Source: Candidatus Scybalocola faecipullorum
GTDB lineage: Bacteria > Bacillota > Clostridia > Lachnospirales > Lachnospiraceae
NCBI GenBank assembly: GCA_018716485.1
Contig: DVJY01000055.1
Location: forward strand, 101,407 to 165,406
Reading direction: 5' to 3'
Length of the DNA stretch: 64,000 nucleotides
Positions 56,413 through 64,000 of the stretch are shown one piece after another. The translations under genes were made by a program, and so were the position numbers. Under the pieces are notes generated by a model, which saw only the letters and a list, made by a program, of their open reading frames with translations, was not told the DNA's origin and searched no databases. The stretch's first letter is position 1. The number at the start of each line of letters is the position of its first letter.

Positions 56413-57069
56413 ATGGTAAAAAAAGAATTTTTAGTTTTAGGACTTGGAAAATTCGGTGTGAGTGTGGCGCGCACACTGTCAAAACTGGGCTGTCAGGTTA
56501 TTGCAGTGGACAGAAATGAAGAGAGAGTGCAGGATATTGCAGAGGAAGTGACCTATGCTGTTACTGCGGACGTGACAGATGCGGAAGTGCTGGAAAGTCT
56601 GGGCGTCAGCAATCTTGACGCGGCGGTGGTTGCCATTTCCAATGACATGGAAGCAAGTATTATGGCAACAATTATCACAAAAGACCTTGGTGTACCTTAT
56701 GTGCTTGCAAAAGCGTCCAATGAAGTTCACAAAAAGATTTTGCTGAAAGTCGGCGCGGATTCTGTCGTATTTCCGGAAACGGAAATGGGCGCGCGTATTG
56801 CCAAAAAGATGGTGGCCGGAGATTTTGTCGATCTGATCGAATTATCACCGAATTTCAGTATTATTGAAACGTTTACAAAGCAGGCATGGATCGGAAAAAC
56901 CATACGCGGTATTGGTTTCCGTGAAAAGTATAATATTAACGTGATCGCAGTGAAGGAAAATAATCACATCGATGTCAGCCCGGATCCGGATATGCCGCTG
57001 AAAGCAAGTCAGATGCTGGTACTTATCGGCGCAAACAAATCATTAAAGGAAATTGATATTCTTGTATAA
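56413..57069 (+). CDS. ktrA: Potassium uptake regulatory subunit, TrkA/KtrA RCK protein
   Basis: A 218-residue RCK protein gating KtrB. The N-terminal Rossmann fold has GLGKFGVSVART and the acidic DRNEERV at the end of the second strand, indicating NAD(H)/nucleotide binding; the C-terminal TrkA_C domain is at about 135-218. ATG at 56413 is preferred; another in-frame ATG at 56389 has only a too-close CAGGTG. Cotranscribed with ktrB and probably with the following methyltransferase, 12 bp away. Confidence 0.93.
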   Translation: MVKKEFLVLGLGKFGVSVARTLSKLGCQVIAVDRNEERVQDIAEEVTYAVTADVTDAEVLESLGVSNLDAAVVAISNDMEASIMATIITKDLGVPYVLAKASNEVHKKILLKVGADSVVFPETEMGARIAKKMVAGDFVDLIELSPNFSIIETFTKQAWIGKTIRGIGFREKYNINVIAVKENNHIDVSPDPDMPLKASQMLVLIGANKSLKEIDILV

Positions 57070-57081
57070 AAACGGAGAGAT

Positions 57082-57870
57082 ATGATGATAAGCAGTATGG
57101 CGAATCCACAGATAAAACAGCTGACTGCTCTCCAGACAAAGACAAAGACCCGTCAGGAAACGGGTCTCTTTGTCGTTGAGGGCATAAAAATGGTCTGCGA
57201 AGTTCCAAAGGCATGGCTGGTTAAAGTGTATGTATCAGAAAGCTTTCTCAAAAGCTGCGGGCAGCTTGCAGCGGATTTTGACGGATGCCTTGAGACAGTT
57301 ACAGATAAAATATTTAAGGAAATATCGCAGACGCAGACACCTCAGGGCATTCTTGCAGTTGTCAGGCAAACGTGTTATGATATAGAACAGATGCTGTCAA
57401 AGGCGCATCCTGCGCCCCTTCTGCTCATTTTGGAATCCATTCAGGATCCGGGAAACCTGGGGACGATGATCCGCATGGCGGAGGGCGCCGGCGTGGACGG
57501 TATTATTATGAATAAAACGACGGCGGATATATATAATCCAAAAGTGGTCCGGTCGACGATGGGATCGATTTTCAGAGTGCCATTTATATATACAGCGAAG
57601 CTTCAGGAGACTTTGGCAATGCTTAAATCACGCGGCATTCTTTTATATGCGGCACATCTTCAGGGGGAAAAATGGTATTTTCATGAGAATTATCGGAAGC
57701 CGTCGGCATTTCTGATCGGTAATGAGGCCCATGGCCTGACCGATGAAACAGCGGCAATGGCCGATACATTTGTGAAAATTCCAATGGAAGGCCGTGTGGA
57801 ATCACTGAATGCGGCAATAGCGGCAACGATACTGATGTATGAAGCAAAGCGGCAGCGCATGTGCGACTGA
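57082..57870 (+). CDS. SpoU/TrmH family RNA 2'-O-methyltransferase
   Basis: A 262-residue SPOUT methyltransferase. The N-terminal substrate-binding domain (about 1-95) contains the KTRQETGLFVVEG motif typical of RlmB-like enzymes. The knot domain has LESIQDPGNLGTMIRMA, FLIGNEAHGLTDE and MEGRVESLNAAIAATI, the three SpoU motifs. Acts on rRNA or tRNA ribose; the precise site is unknown. GGAGAG precedes two adjacent ATGs, so the start is 57082 or 57085. Confidence 0.9.
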   Translation: MMISSMANPQIKQLTALQTKTKTRQETGLFVVEGIKMVCEVPKAWLVKVYVSESFLKSCGQLAADFDGCLETVTDKIFKEISQTQTPQGILAVVRQTCYDIEQMLSKAHPAPLLLILESIQDPGNLGTMIRMAEGAGVDGIIMNKTTADIYNPKVVRSTMGSIFRVPFIYTAKLQETLAMLKSRGILLYAAHLQGEKWYFHENYRKPSAFLIGNEAHGLTDETAAMADTFVKIPMEGRVESLNAAIAATILMYEAKRQRMCD

Positions 57871-57897
57871 TTGTAAAAAGCAGGTGGAGGCAAAGCA

Positions 57898-58893
57898 ATG
57901 AGCGTAAACTTAAAAGGAAGAAATTTTTTAACACTGAAAGATTTTACTGCAGAAGAAATCGAATATTTACTGGATCTTGCGGCAGACTTAAAGGAGAAAA
58001 AGAAAAAAGGTATTCTCCATGACACATTGAAGGGGAAAAATATTGCCCTGATTTTTGAAAAGACGAGTACGAGAACACGCTGCTCTTTTGAAGTGGCGGC
58101 CCATGATCTTGGCATGGGTACGACATATCTTGACCCGGGCTGTTCTCAGATCGGCAAAAAAGAAAGTATTGCGGATACAGCGAGAGTACTCGGCCGTATT
58201 TTTGACGGTATTGAATACAGAGGCTACGGACAGGAAATTGTGGAAGAACTGGCTCAAGATGCCGGAGTGCCTGTATGGAACGGGCTGACTAATGAATACC
58301 ATCCGACACAGATGCTTGCCGATATGCTGACCATCCGTGAGCGCTTCGGCTATTTAAAAGGTATTAAACTGGCTTATCTTGGCGATGCCAGATATAACAT
58401 GGGTAATTCTCTGATGATCGCCTGTGCGAAGATGGGCATGGATTTTACTGCCTGTACGAAAGCGGCGTATTTCCCGAATAAAGAACTTGTTGATTACTGC
58501 CGGTCCGTGGCAGAACAGAGCGGTTCAGTCATTACGCTGACTGAAGATGTGATGGCGGGCACAAAAGGCGCAGACGTTATCTATACTGATGTGTGGGTAT
58601 CAATGGGAGAGCCTGACGATGTATGGAAGACAAGAATCGAAGATCTCTCTCCATATAAGGTGACGAAAGAAATTATGGACAATGCCGGATCATCTGCAGT
58701 ATTTATGCACTGTCTGCCGGCGTTCCATGATCTGAAGACCGAAATTGGAAAGAAGATGGGGGAAAAGTACGGCTTTAATGAACTGGAAGTGACGGACGAA
58801 GTATTTGAAGGAGAGCAGTCCATTGTTTTCGATGAAGCCGAAAACAGAATGCATACAATTAAAGCCGTGATGGCGGCAACACTGCAGGAGTGA
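57898..58893 (+). CDS. argF: Ornithine carbamoyltransferase
   Basis: Makes citrulline from ornithine and carbamoyl phosphate. The 331-residue protein has the carbamoyl phosphate motif STRTRCSFE (about 56-64), HPTQM and the MHCLPAF ornithine-site cysteine near residue 274. It lies 27 kb from argD, outside the main arg operon. No ARG box was seen in the 27-bp gap upstream, so it may be read through from rlmB-like or ktr genes. CAGGTGGAGGC precedes the ATG. An arcB-type catabolic role cannot be excluded from sequence alone. Confidence 0.95.
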   Translation: MSVNLKGRNFLTLKDFTAEEIEYLLDLAADLKEKKKKGILHDTLKGKNIALIFEKTSTRTRCSFEVAAHDLGMGTTYLDPGCSQIGKKESIADTARVLGRIFDGIEYRGYGQEIVEELAQDAGVPVWNGLTNEYHPTQMLADMLTIRERFGYLKGIKLAYLGDARYNMGNSLMIACAKMGMDFTACTKAAYFPNKELVDYCRSVAEQSGSVITLTEDVMAGTKGADVIYTDVWVSMGEPDDVWKTRIEDLSPYKVTKEIMDNAGSSAVFMHCLPAFHDLKTEIGKKMGEKYGFNELEVTDEVFEGEQSIVFDEAENRMHTIKAVMAATLQE

Positions 58894-58896
58894 ATC

Positions 58897-59232
58897 ATGT
58901 ATCAGGAAAATATTGTTCTGTGCGGTGCCAGTGCTTATGAAAAAAAATTTTATTTAAATGATAATTTTGAAGGCCTGCCTGATCAGATCAAAGATGAATT
59001 AAAAATTATGTGTGTGCTTTTTACAGAAGATGTGGGCGGCGTGCTGACGCTGGAGTTTGATGATGACGGCAATCTGAATCTTTCAGTCAGTGCCGATGAA
59101 AATGATGTCCTGTTTGATGAGATCGGATCAGCGTTAAAAATCAAGCAGCTGCGAAACCAGAAGAGGGATTTGTTTGAAGCATTGGAAACCTATTATAAAG
59201 TCTTTTTCCTCGGAGAAGATTTTGAAGAATAA
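58897..59232 (+). CDS. DUF6145 family protein
   Basis: A 111-residue acidic protein of unknown function that I recognise as a small family widespread in Lachnospiraceae. The conserved stretch IMCVLFTEDVGGVLTLEF lies at about residues 38-55. A conserved C-terminal helix (QKRDLFEALETYYKVFFLGED) follows. No transmembrane segment, signal peptide or catalytic motif is visible. It starts 3 bp after argF, so the two are almost certainly translated from one message. Confidence 0.8.
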   Translation: MYQENIVLCGASAYEKKFYLNDNFEGLPDQIKDELKIMCVLFTEDVGGVLTLEFDDDGNLNLSVSADENDVLFDEIGSALKIKQLRNQKRDLFEALETYYKVFFLGEDFEE

Positions 59233-59262
59233 AGATAAAATACGCCGGAGGAGGCAGAAAAT

Positions 59263-60042
59263 ATGTTATTAGTAGTGGATATAGGCAATACGAATATAAC
59301 CTGCGGCTTTTTCAACGGTGATGAGCTGTCAGGAAGCTTCAGAATGATGACACAGACACAGAAAACCTCTGATGAATACGGCGTATTTATCAGAAATATT
59401 TTGGAACTGAACGGATATAAATATACGGAAGTTGAAGATGTTGTGATCGCGTCGGTTGTTCCCAATGTGATGCATTCATTTGTCAGCGGACTGAAAAAAT
59501 ATTTGGAAGTAGATCCGATTATCGTCGGTCCGGGAATCAAGACCGGTATTAAGATCGGCGCAGAAAATCCTAAGGAAGTCGGTGCAGATTTAATTGTTGA
59601 TGCGGTGGCTGTGAAAGAACTTTACGGCGGGCCGGCCATAGTTATTGATTTTGGCACAGCAACGACCTATGAACTCGTCCTTGAAGATGGCACAGAAGAT
59701 TCGGTCGTTATTTGTCCGGGGATCCGACTCAGCGCCAAGGCGCTCAATACAGGCACTGCAAAAATACCTGAGATAGAGATTAAAAAGCCAAAGACGATTC
59801 TGGGAAAAGAAACGACGGTATGTCTTCAGGCAGGACTTTTTTACGGCGCGATCGGTCAGACCGAATACATTGTAAAGAAGATGATCGAGGAATCCGGCCT
59901 GAAAAATGTCAAGGTTATTGCCACCGGCGGTCTTGGACGTATTATTGCCAATGAAACTGAATGCATTGATATTTATGACAGTATGCTGACCTTAAAAGGA
60001 CTTCGCATTATACGTGATAAACATAGAGGAATCAGGGCCTGA
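59263..60042 (+). CDS. coaX: Type III pantothenate kinase
   Basis: A 259-residue enzyme phosphorylating pantothenate as the first step of coenzyme A synthesis. N-terminal DIGNTNITCG and mid-protein IDFGTATTYELV are the ASKHA-fold phosphate motifs; GADLIVDAVA and ATGGLGRII are further family features. Type III enzymes need a monovalent cation and are not feedback-inhibited by CoA. The stop shares one base with the dusB start (TGATG). GGAGGAGG precedes the ATG. Confidence 0.95.
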   Translation: MLLVVDIGNTNITCGFFNGDELSGSFRMMTQTQKTSDEYGVFIRNILELNGYKYTEVEDVVIASVVPNVMHSFVSGLKKYLEVDPIIVGPGIKTGIKIGAENPKEVGADLIVDAVAVKELYGGPAIVIDFGTATTYELVLEDGTEDSVVICPGIRLSAKALNTGTAKIPEIEIKKPKTILGKETTVCLQAGLFYGAIGQTEYIVKKMIEESGLKNVKVIATGGLGRIIANETECIDIYDSMLTLKGLRIIRDKHRGIRA

Positions 60043-61040
60043 TGAACAATAAACGCAAAGATTATCTTCAGGGATTTGATATCGGCAGTGTCCATATAGA
60101 AAATCCGCTGGTACTGGCGCCGATGGCCGGCGTGACAGATCTTCCGTTTCGGCTGCTTTGCAAAGATCAGGGCTGCGCGCTGATGTGTACAGAGATGGTC
60201 AGCGCCAAAGGGTTGTATTATCATAATAAAAATACCGGTATCCTTATGGAGACAGATCCGAAGGAGCGTCCGGTGGCGCTGCAGTTTTTTGGCTCTGATC
60301 CGCAGATTATGGCAGAGATGGCAAAGCAGGCGGAAGTGCTGGATTTTGATATACTGGATATTAATATGGGATGTCCGGTGCCTAAAATTGTCAATAACGG
60401 TGAAGGGAGCGCGCTGATGAAAGATCCGCTGCTGGCAGGGCGGATTGTAGAGAACATCGTTAAAGCTGTTAAAAAGCCGGTGACAGTGAAAATACGCAAA
60501 GGATTTACAGCTGAAACGGTCAACGCGCCTGAATTTGCCCATGTGCTTGAAGAAAGCGGAGCTTCGGCAGTTGCAGTGCATGGAAGAACCCGGGCACAGT
60601 ATTACAGCGGCAGTGCAGATTGGGATATTATACGGCAGGTGAAGGAACGTGTCAGTATTCCGGTTATCGGCAACGGCGATGTGATTTCGGGAGAAGATGC
60701 CATGCGAATGATGGATGAAACCGGATGTGACGGCGTGATGATCGGCAGAGGCGCACAGGGTAATCCGTGGATTTTTTCGCAGGCGCTGCATGTGATGGCC
60801 ACCAAAGAAGCAGCCCCAAAACCGTCGGCAGAGGAAGTCACTGCGATGGTTTTAAAACACGCAGATATGCTGATCGATTTTAAAGGCGAATATCTGGGTA
60901 TCAGAGAGATGCGCAAACATACGGCATGGTATCTGGCCGGATATCCCAACTCGGCAAAACTGAGAAAACTGGTAAATCAAATAGAATCTTACAATGAACT
61001 GGAAGCACTGCTGAATCTATATATAGAAAACAAACTTTAA
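60042..61040 (+). CDS. dusB: tRNA-dihydrouridine synthase
   Basis: A 332-residue FMN flavoenzyme reducing uridine in the tRNA D-loop. The TIM barrel begins with LAPMAGVTDLPFR; the Cys-containing DINMGCPVPKI is the catalytic loop, followed by VTVKIRKG, AVHGRTRAQ and GNGDVIS with GRGAQGNPW for phosphate binding. It overlaps coaX by one base, giving translational coupling. Its paralogue type resembles DusB. Confidence 0.95.
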   Translation: MNNKRKDYLQGFDIGSVHIENPLVLAPMAGVTDLPFRLLCKDQGCALMCTEMVSAKGLYYHNKNTGILMETDPKERPVALQFFGSDPQIMAEMAKQAEVLDFDILDINMGCPVPKIVNNGEGSALMKDPLLAGRIVENIVKAVKKPVTVKIRKGFTAETVNAPEFAHVLEESGASAVAVHGRTRAQYYSGSADWDIIRQVKERVSIPVIGNGDVISGEDAMRMMDETGCDGVMIGRGAQGNPWIFSQALHVMATKEAAPKPSAEEVTAMVLKHADMLIDFKGEYLGIREMRKHTAWYLAGYPNSAKLRKLVNQIESYNELEALLNLYIENKL

Positions 61041-61052
61041 AATTTTAAAATA

Positions 61053-61081
61053 TTGACACGGTACAGGCAATAAGATATAAT
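61053..61081 (+). promoter_or_regulatory. Consensus promoter for greA-lysS
   Basis: TTGACA (61053-61058), exact 17-nt spacer, TATAAT (61076-61081): a full sigma-A consensus. The leader contains a perfect-to-wobble hairpin GCAGATGGGG/CCCCGTCTGC near 61096-61121 with no T run. No T-box features were seen. Confidence 0.9.
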
Positions 61082-61200
61082 ACAACAAATTAAAGCAGAT
61101 GGGGCATTCTCCCCGTCTGCACTTTGCTGTATAGCAGGCATCGGGCATGAGCAGATGTCACGCTGGAGAATAGAAACAGATAGAAAGAAGGAAGCAAGAA

Positions 61201-61686
61201 ATGGCAGAAATCAAGAAAAATATTATGACATTTGCCGGTTTAAAAACGCTGGAAGATGAACTTTTTGACTTGAAGGTGAATAGACGAAAAGAAGTTGCAC
61301 AAAAAATCAAGGAAGCGAGAGAACAGGGCGACTTATCAGAGAATGCAGAATATGATGCAGCAAAAGATGAACAGAGAGATATTGAGAGCCGTATTGAAGA
61401 ACTGGAGAAATTGCTGAAAAATGTGGAAGTTGTCGACGAGGAAGAAGTCGATCTTGATACAGTCAGCGTTGGATGTAAAGTACGTCTTTATGATGCGGAA
61501 TTTGAAGAAGAAATCGAATACAGCATTGTCGGTTCTACAGAGGCAGACAGCCTGAACAATAAAATCTCCAATGAATCTCCGGTCGGCGCAGCGCTTCTTG
61601 GCAGAAAAGTAGGCGAGACAGTGGAAGTTGAGACACAGGCTGGCGTTTTATTATTTAAAATACTTGAAATTCAGAGAGCAAATTAA
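61201..61686 (+). CDS. greA: Transcription elongation factor GreA
   Basis: A 161-residue factor that rescues backtracked RNA polymerase. The N-terminal coiled coil (about 12-75) contains [21 protein letters not shown], with the acidic tip residues needed for RNA cleavage. The C-terminal domain ends in [17 protein letters not shown]. The gene is read from a consensus promoter and is followed by lysS 18 bp away, a pairing common in Firmicutes. Confidence 0.97.
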   Translation: MAEIKKNIMTFAGLKTLEDELFDLKVNRRKEVAQKIKEAREQGDLSENAEYDAAKDEQRDIESRIEELEKLLKNVEVVDEEEVDLDTVSVGCKVRLYDAEFEEEIEYSIVGSTEADSLNNKISNESPVGAALLGRKVGETVEVETQAGVLLFKILEIQRAN

Positions 61687-61704
61687 GAAGGAGCGAAAAG
61701 GAAA

Positions 61705-63672
61705 ATGACACAGGGAAAAAACGGACAGGAGCAGGATGTTAACCAGTTATTGAAGGTTCGGCGTGAAAAGCTGAAAGAGCTTCAGGACAGCGGAAAAAAT
61801 CCTTTCCTTATCACAAAATATGATGTGACCCATCACAGTCTGGAAATCAAAGATCATTTTGAGGAACTGGATGGCAAAGATGTAGCAATCGCAGGACGTA
61901 TGATGTCCAAACGTGTCATGGGCAAAGCTTCATTCTGCCATGTTCAGGATTTAAAGGGCAGCATTCAGTCTTATGTTGCAAGAGATGAAATCGGAGAGGA
62001 AGCCTACAAGGATTTTAAGAAACTGGATGTGGGCGATATTATCGGTATCCGCGGCTTCGTATTTAAGACGAAAACCGGGGAAATTTCTATCCATGCCAAA
62101 GAGATTACTTTATTGTCCAAGAGCCTTCAGGTGCTTCCTGAAAAATTCCATGGTCTGACTAATACAGATACACGCTACAGACAAAGGTATGTGGACTTGA
62201 TCATGAATCCTGAAGTCAAGGAGACTTTTGTTAAACGTTCTCAGATTTTAAGTTCCATCCGCCGCTATTTGGATAGTCTCGGATTTATGGAAGTGGAGAC
62301 ACCGGTGCTCGTGCAAAATGCCGGCGGCGCTTCAGCAAGACCGTTTATGACACATTTTAATGCACTGGACGAAGATATTAATCTGCGTATTTCACTGGAA
62401 CTTTACCTGAAACGTCTGATTGTGGGCGGTATGGAACGTGTATATGAAATCGGCCGCGTATTCAGAAATGAAGGCACAGATACGAGACATAACCCGGAAT
62501 TTACATTGATGGAATTGTATCAGGCGTATACAGACTATCACGGCATGATGGAACTGACAGAGAACATGTACCGTCATGTTGCACAGGAAGTGTGCGGCAC
62601 AACGCTGATTCCTTACGGCGATCATATGATCGATCTGGGCAGTCCGTTTAAGGTGATCACAATGATCGATGCTGTCAAAGAATACAGCGGTGTTGATTTT
62701 AATGAAATTAAGACGACAGAAGAAGCAAAGAAAATTGCCGATGAGCATCAGATCGAATATGAGGAAAGACATAAAAAAGGCGATATTTTAAGCTTGTTCT
62801 TTGAAGAATATGTGGAAGAACACCTGATCCAGCCGACATTTGTCATCGACCATCCGATCGAGATTTCTCCGCTGACAAAGAAGAAGCCTGAAAATCCGGA
62901 ACTGGTAGAACGTTTTGAACTGTTTATCACAGGCCGTGAGATGGCTAATGCTTACTCAGAGTTAAATGATCCGATCGATCAGAGAGAACGTTTTATTGCA
63001 CAGGAAGAGTTAAAAGCGCAGGGTGATGAGGAAGCAAATTCCATGGATGAAGATTTCCTGAACGCATTATCCGTTGGTATGCCACCGACAGGCGGTATCG
63101 GCTACGGCATTGACAGACTGGTGATGCTGCTGACAAATTCACCGGCCATCAGAGATGTCCTGCTGTTCCCGACAATGAAGTCACTTGATCCGAAGAAGGG
63201 CGAGACAAAGGCTGAAAAAGCATCCGCCGATGCAGCAGCTTCCCAGGAAGCTCCGGCCCCAGCCACAGAAAACGTGTCCGCGCCAAGAGTACAGCTTGAC
63301 CTTTCCAAAGTAAAGGTAGAGCCGCTTTTTGAGGAGCTCGTTGATTTTGATACGTTTTCAAAGTCGGATTTCCGTGTGGTTAAGGTAAAAGACTGTGTGG
63401 CTGTACCTAAGTCCAAGAAGCTTTTACAGTTTACTTTGGATGACGGAACCGGCACAGACCGCACGATTTTAAGTGGTATTCGGGAATATTACGCGCCGGA
63501 AGAGCTGATCGGCAAGACCTGTGTGGCCATCACAAACCTTCCGCCAAGGAAGATGATGGGCATTGATTCCTGCGGTATGCTTATCTCCGCTGTGTGCGAG
63601 TATGACGGACAGGAAAAACTGAATCTTCTCATGCTGGATGACGGGATTCCGGCGGGAGCGAAGTTATATTAA
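61705..63672 (+). CDS. lysS: Lysyl-tRNA synthetase with C-terminal tRNA-binding domain
   Basis: A 655-residue class IIb synthetase; usual length is about 500. OB-fold domain at about 50-150, motif 1 around [10 protein letters not shown], motif 2 [15 protein letters not shown] and motif 3 [13 protein letters not shown]. The standard enzyme ends near residue 498. A flexible Ala/Pro/Glu linker (about 498-528) then joins an EMAP-II/Trbp111-like tRNA-binding domain (about 543-655, [34 protein letters not shown]). Such a domain is common on MetRS and aids tRNA binding. GAAGGAGCG precedes the start. Confidence 0.95.
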   Translation: MTQGKNGQEQDVNQLLKVRREKLKELQDSGKNPFLITKYDVTHHSLEIKDHFEELDGKDVAIAGRMMSKRVMGKASFCHVQDLKGSIQSYVARDEIGEEAYKDFKKLDVGDIIGIRGFVFKTKTGEISIHAKEITLLSKSLQVLPEKFHGLTNTDTRYRQRYVDLIMNPEVKETFVKRSQILSSIRRYLDSLGFMEVETPVLVQNAGGASARPFMTHFNALDEDINLRISLELYLKRLIVGGMERVYEIGRVFRNEGTDTRHNPEFTLMELYQAYTDYHGMMELTENMYRHVAQEVCGTTLIPYGDHMIDLGSPFKVITMIDAVKEYSGVDFNEIKTTEEAKKIADEHQIEYEERHKKGDILSLFFEEYVEEHLIQPTFVIDHPIEISPLTKKKPENPELVERFELFITGREMANAYSELNDPIDQRERFIAQEELKAQGDEEANSMDEDFLNALSVGMPPTGGIGYGIDRLVMLLTNSPAIRDVLLFPTMKSLDPKKGETKAEKASADAAASQEAPAPATENVSAPRVQLDLSKVKVEPLFEELVDFDTFSKSDFRVVKVKDCVAVPKSKKLLQFTLDDGTGTDRTILSGIREYYAPEELIGKTCVAITNLPPRKMMGIDSCGMLISAVCEYDGQEKLNLLMLDDGIPAGAKLY

Positions 63673-63710
63673 GTGTCACCCTCATTGGAATCTATGACTG
63701 AAAAACAGTA

Positions 63711-63744
63711 GTTTGTACCAATGTTGTACCATTTTTGTACCAAT
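63711..63744 (+). repeat. Three 11-bp direct repeats of GTACCA core
   Basis: GTACCA occurs at 63715, 63726 and 63737, exactly 11 bp apart, each within TTGTACCA(A/T)T. The 11-bp period puts all copies on one face of the helix. Similar tandem GTACCA/TGGTAC repeats occur near integrase genes of mobile elements; none is visible here. Confidence 0.6.
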
Positions 63745-63785
63745 TCAACAGCAATTTTTGAAAATTTATAAAGAGATATGAGAAA

Positions 63786-63818
63786 AAGCCCCAGAGGATC
63801 GAAATCTTCTGGGGTTTT
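63786..63818. terminator. Terminator downstream of lysS
   Basis: CCCCAGAGGAT (63789-63799) pairs with ATCTTCTGGGG (63804-63814) through one wobble, flanked by A and T runs, so it can act in both directions. Confidence 0.8.
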
Positions 63819-63882
63819 GTCGTAAGAAATGCAGGCGCATTTTTTTATGGCAAAAAATGAAAATGAACCAGGAGGAATGTTT

Positions 63883-64000
63883 ATGTGGAGTAAGACCCGA
63901 AAAGCAATGGAAGAAAGAATGGCCCCTTCTTTAAAGGGCAGAGTTTTTTATGATTTTGAATATTGCCGCCCTCACTATTGGACGGAACCGCCTGCTAATC
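63883..64000 (+). CDS. SF0329-like hypothetical protein, 5' end only
   Basis: Open frame running off the right edge; 39 complete codons are visible. The start MWSKTRKAMEERMAPSLKGR resembles the N terminus of the SF0329 family (MWSKT, then LxxSLKGR), small proteins of unknown function found in Firmicutes and enterics. ATG at 63883 is chosen because AGGAGGA is 6 bases upstream; an in-frame ATG at 63877 is too close to that site. Confidence 0.6.
   Translation, partial: MWSKTRKAMEERMAPSLKGRVFYDFEYCRPHYWTEPPAN

Noticed and set aside
57141..57174. Hairpin in the first codons of the SpoU methyltransferase gene
   Set aside because: The bases encode the conserved KTRQETGLF motif, so the pairing is likely incidental; a bulge interrupts it and no T run follows.
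61082..61200. T-box or other aminoacyl-tRNA leader before greA-lysS
   Set aside because: No T-box sequence or specifier stem was seen; only one simple hairpin without a T run.
1..64000. tRNA, rRNA, CRISPR arrays, intact insertion sequences or prophage genes
   Set aside because: None could be supported on reading both strands; no transposase, integrase or array of spaced repeats is present.

Overview
The window reads as core chromosome of a spore-forming Clostridia bacterium, most likely a member of the Lachnospiraceae. Supporting signs are an alpha/beta-type small acid-soluble spore protein, a GerMN lipoprotein, the gene orders tig-clpP-clpX-lon-engB and uvrC-hprK-glk-murB-rapZ-whiA-crh-dnaE-pfkA, a DUF6145 gene, strong purine-rich Shine-Dalgarno sites before most genes, and many TTGACA/TATAAT promoters with 17-bp spacers. 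Gene density is high, and I see no rRNA, tRNA, CRISPR array or intact mobile element.

Layout. 1-1.5 kb: 3' end of citrate synthase, three consecutive perfect hairpins, a CYTH-domain gene and a spore protein gene. 1.7-8.0 kb: protein quality control and ribosome assembly (tig, clpP, clpX, lon, engB). 8.1-12.1 kb: a MATE exporter and a Ca2+-type P-ATPase whose ribosome binding site lies in a hairpin. 12.2-17.0 kb: a ferritin-like protein with a cysteine-rich tail, a thioesterase, a Fur-family regulator and an aconitase-superfamily hydratase. 17.2-18.1 kb: a decayed AAA-ATPase/nuclease-like gene. 18.2-23.8 kb: mostly poorly characterised genes (DUF1287, zinc-ribbon membrane protein, crcB, MutS-like ATPase, DUF1576). 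24-30.5 kb: arginine biosynthesis, argG diverging from argC-GNAT-argJ-argB-argD, with candidate ARG boxes between; argF lies apart at 57.9 kb.

31-37.3 kb: DNA-uptake genes comEA and comEC enclosing a two-component system and a GerMN lipoprotein. 37.6-40.3 kb: a membrane glycosyltransferase with a long structured leader, lspA, and mntP behind a yybP-ykoY manganese riboswitch. 40.4-54.8 kb: ftsH, uvrC, then the carbon-regulation/cell-wall cluster ending in dnaE and pfkA. HprK and a Crh-like HPr (Glu15, Ser46) in this cluster would form a regulatory, non-transporting phosphorelay next to glucokinase and 6-phosphofructokinase. 55-64 kb: a Ktr/Trk potassium system, a SpoU methyltransferase, argF, coaX, dusB, greA, lysS (with an added C-terminal tRNA-binding domain) and the start of an SF0329-like gene.

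No clearly new multi-gene system was found. The items most worth a second look are the 54-bp leader repeat placed before both hprK and dnaE, the Crh-like protein, the ferritin-like protein with a seven-cysteine tail, the aconitase homologue with altered active-site motifs, the sequestered Ca-ATPase ribosome binding site, and the 11-bp-periodic GTACCA repeats after lysS.
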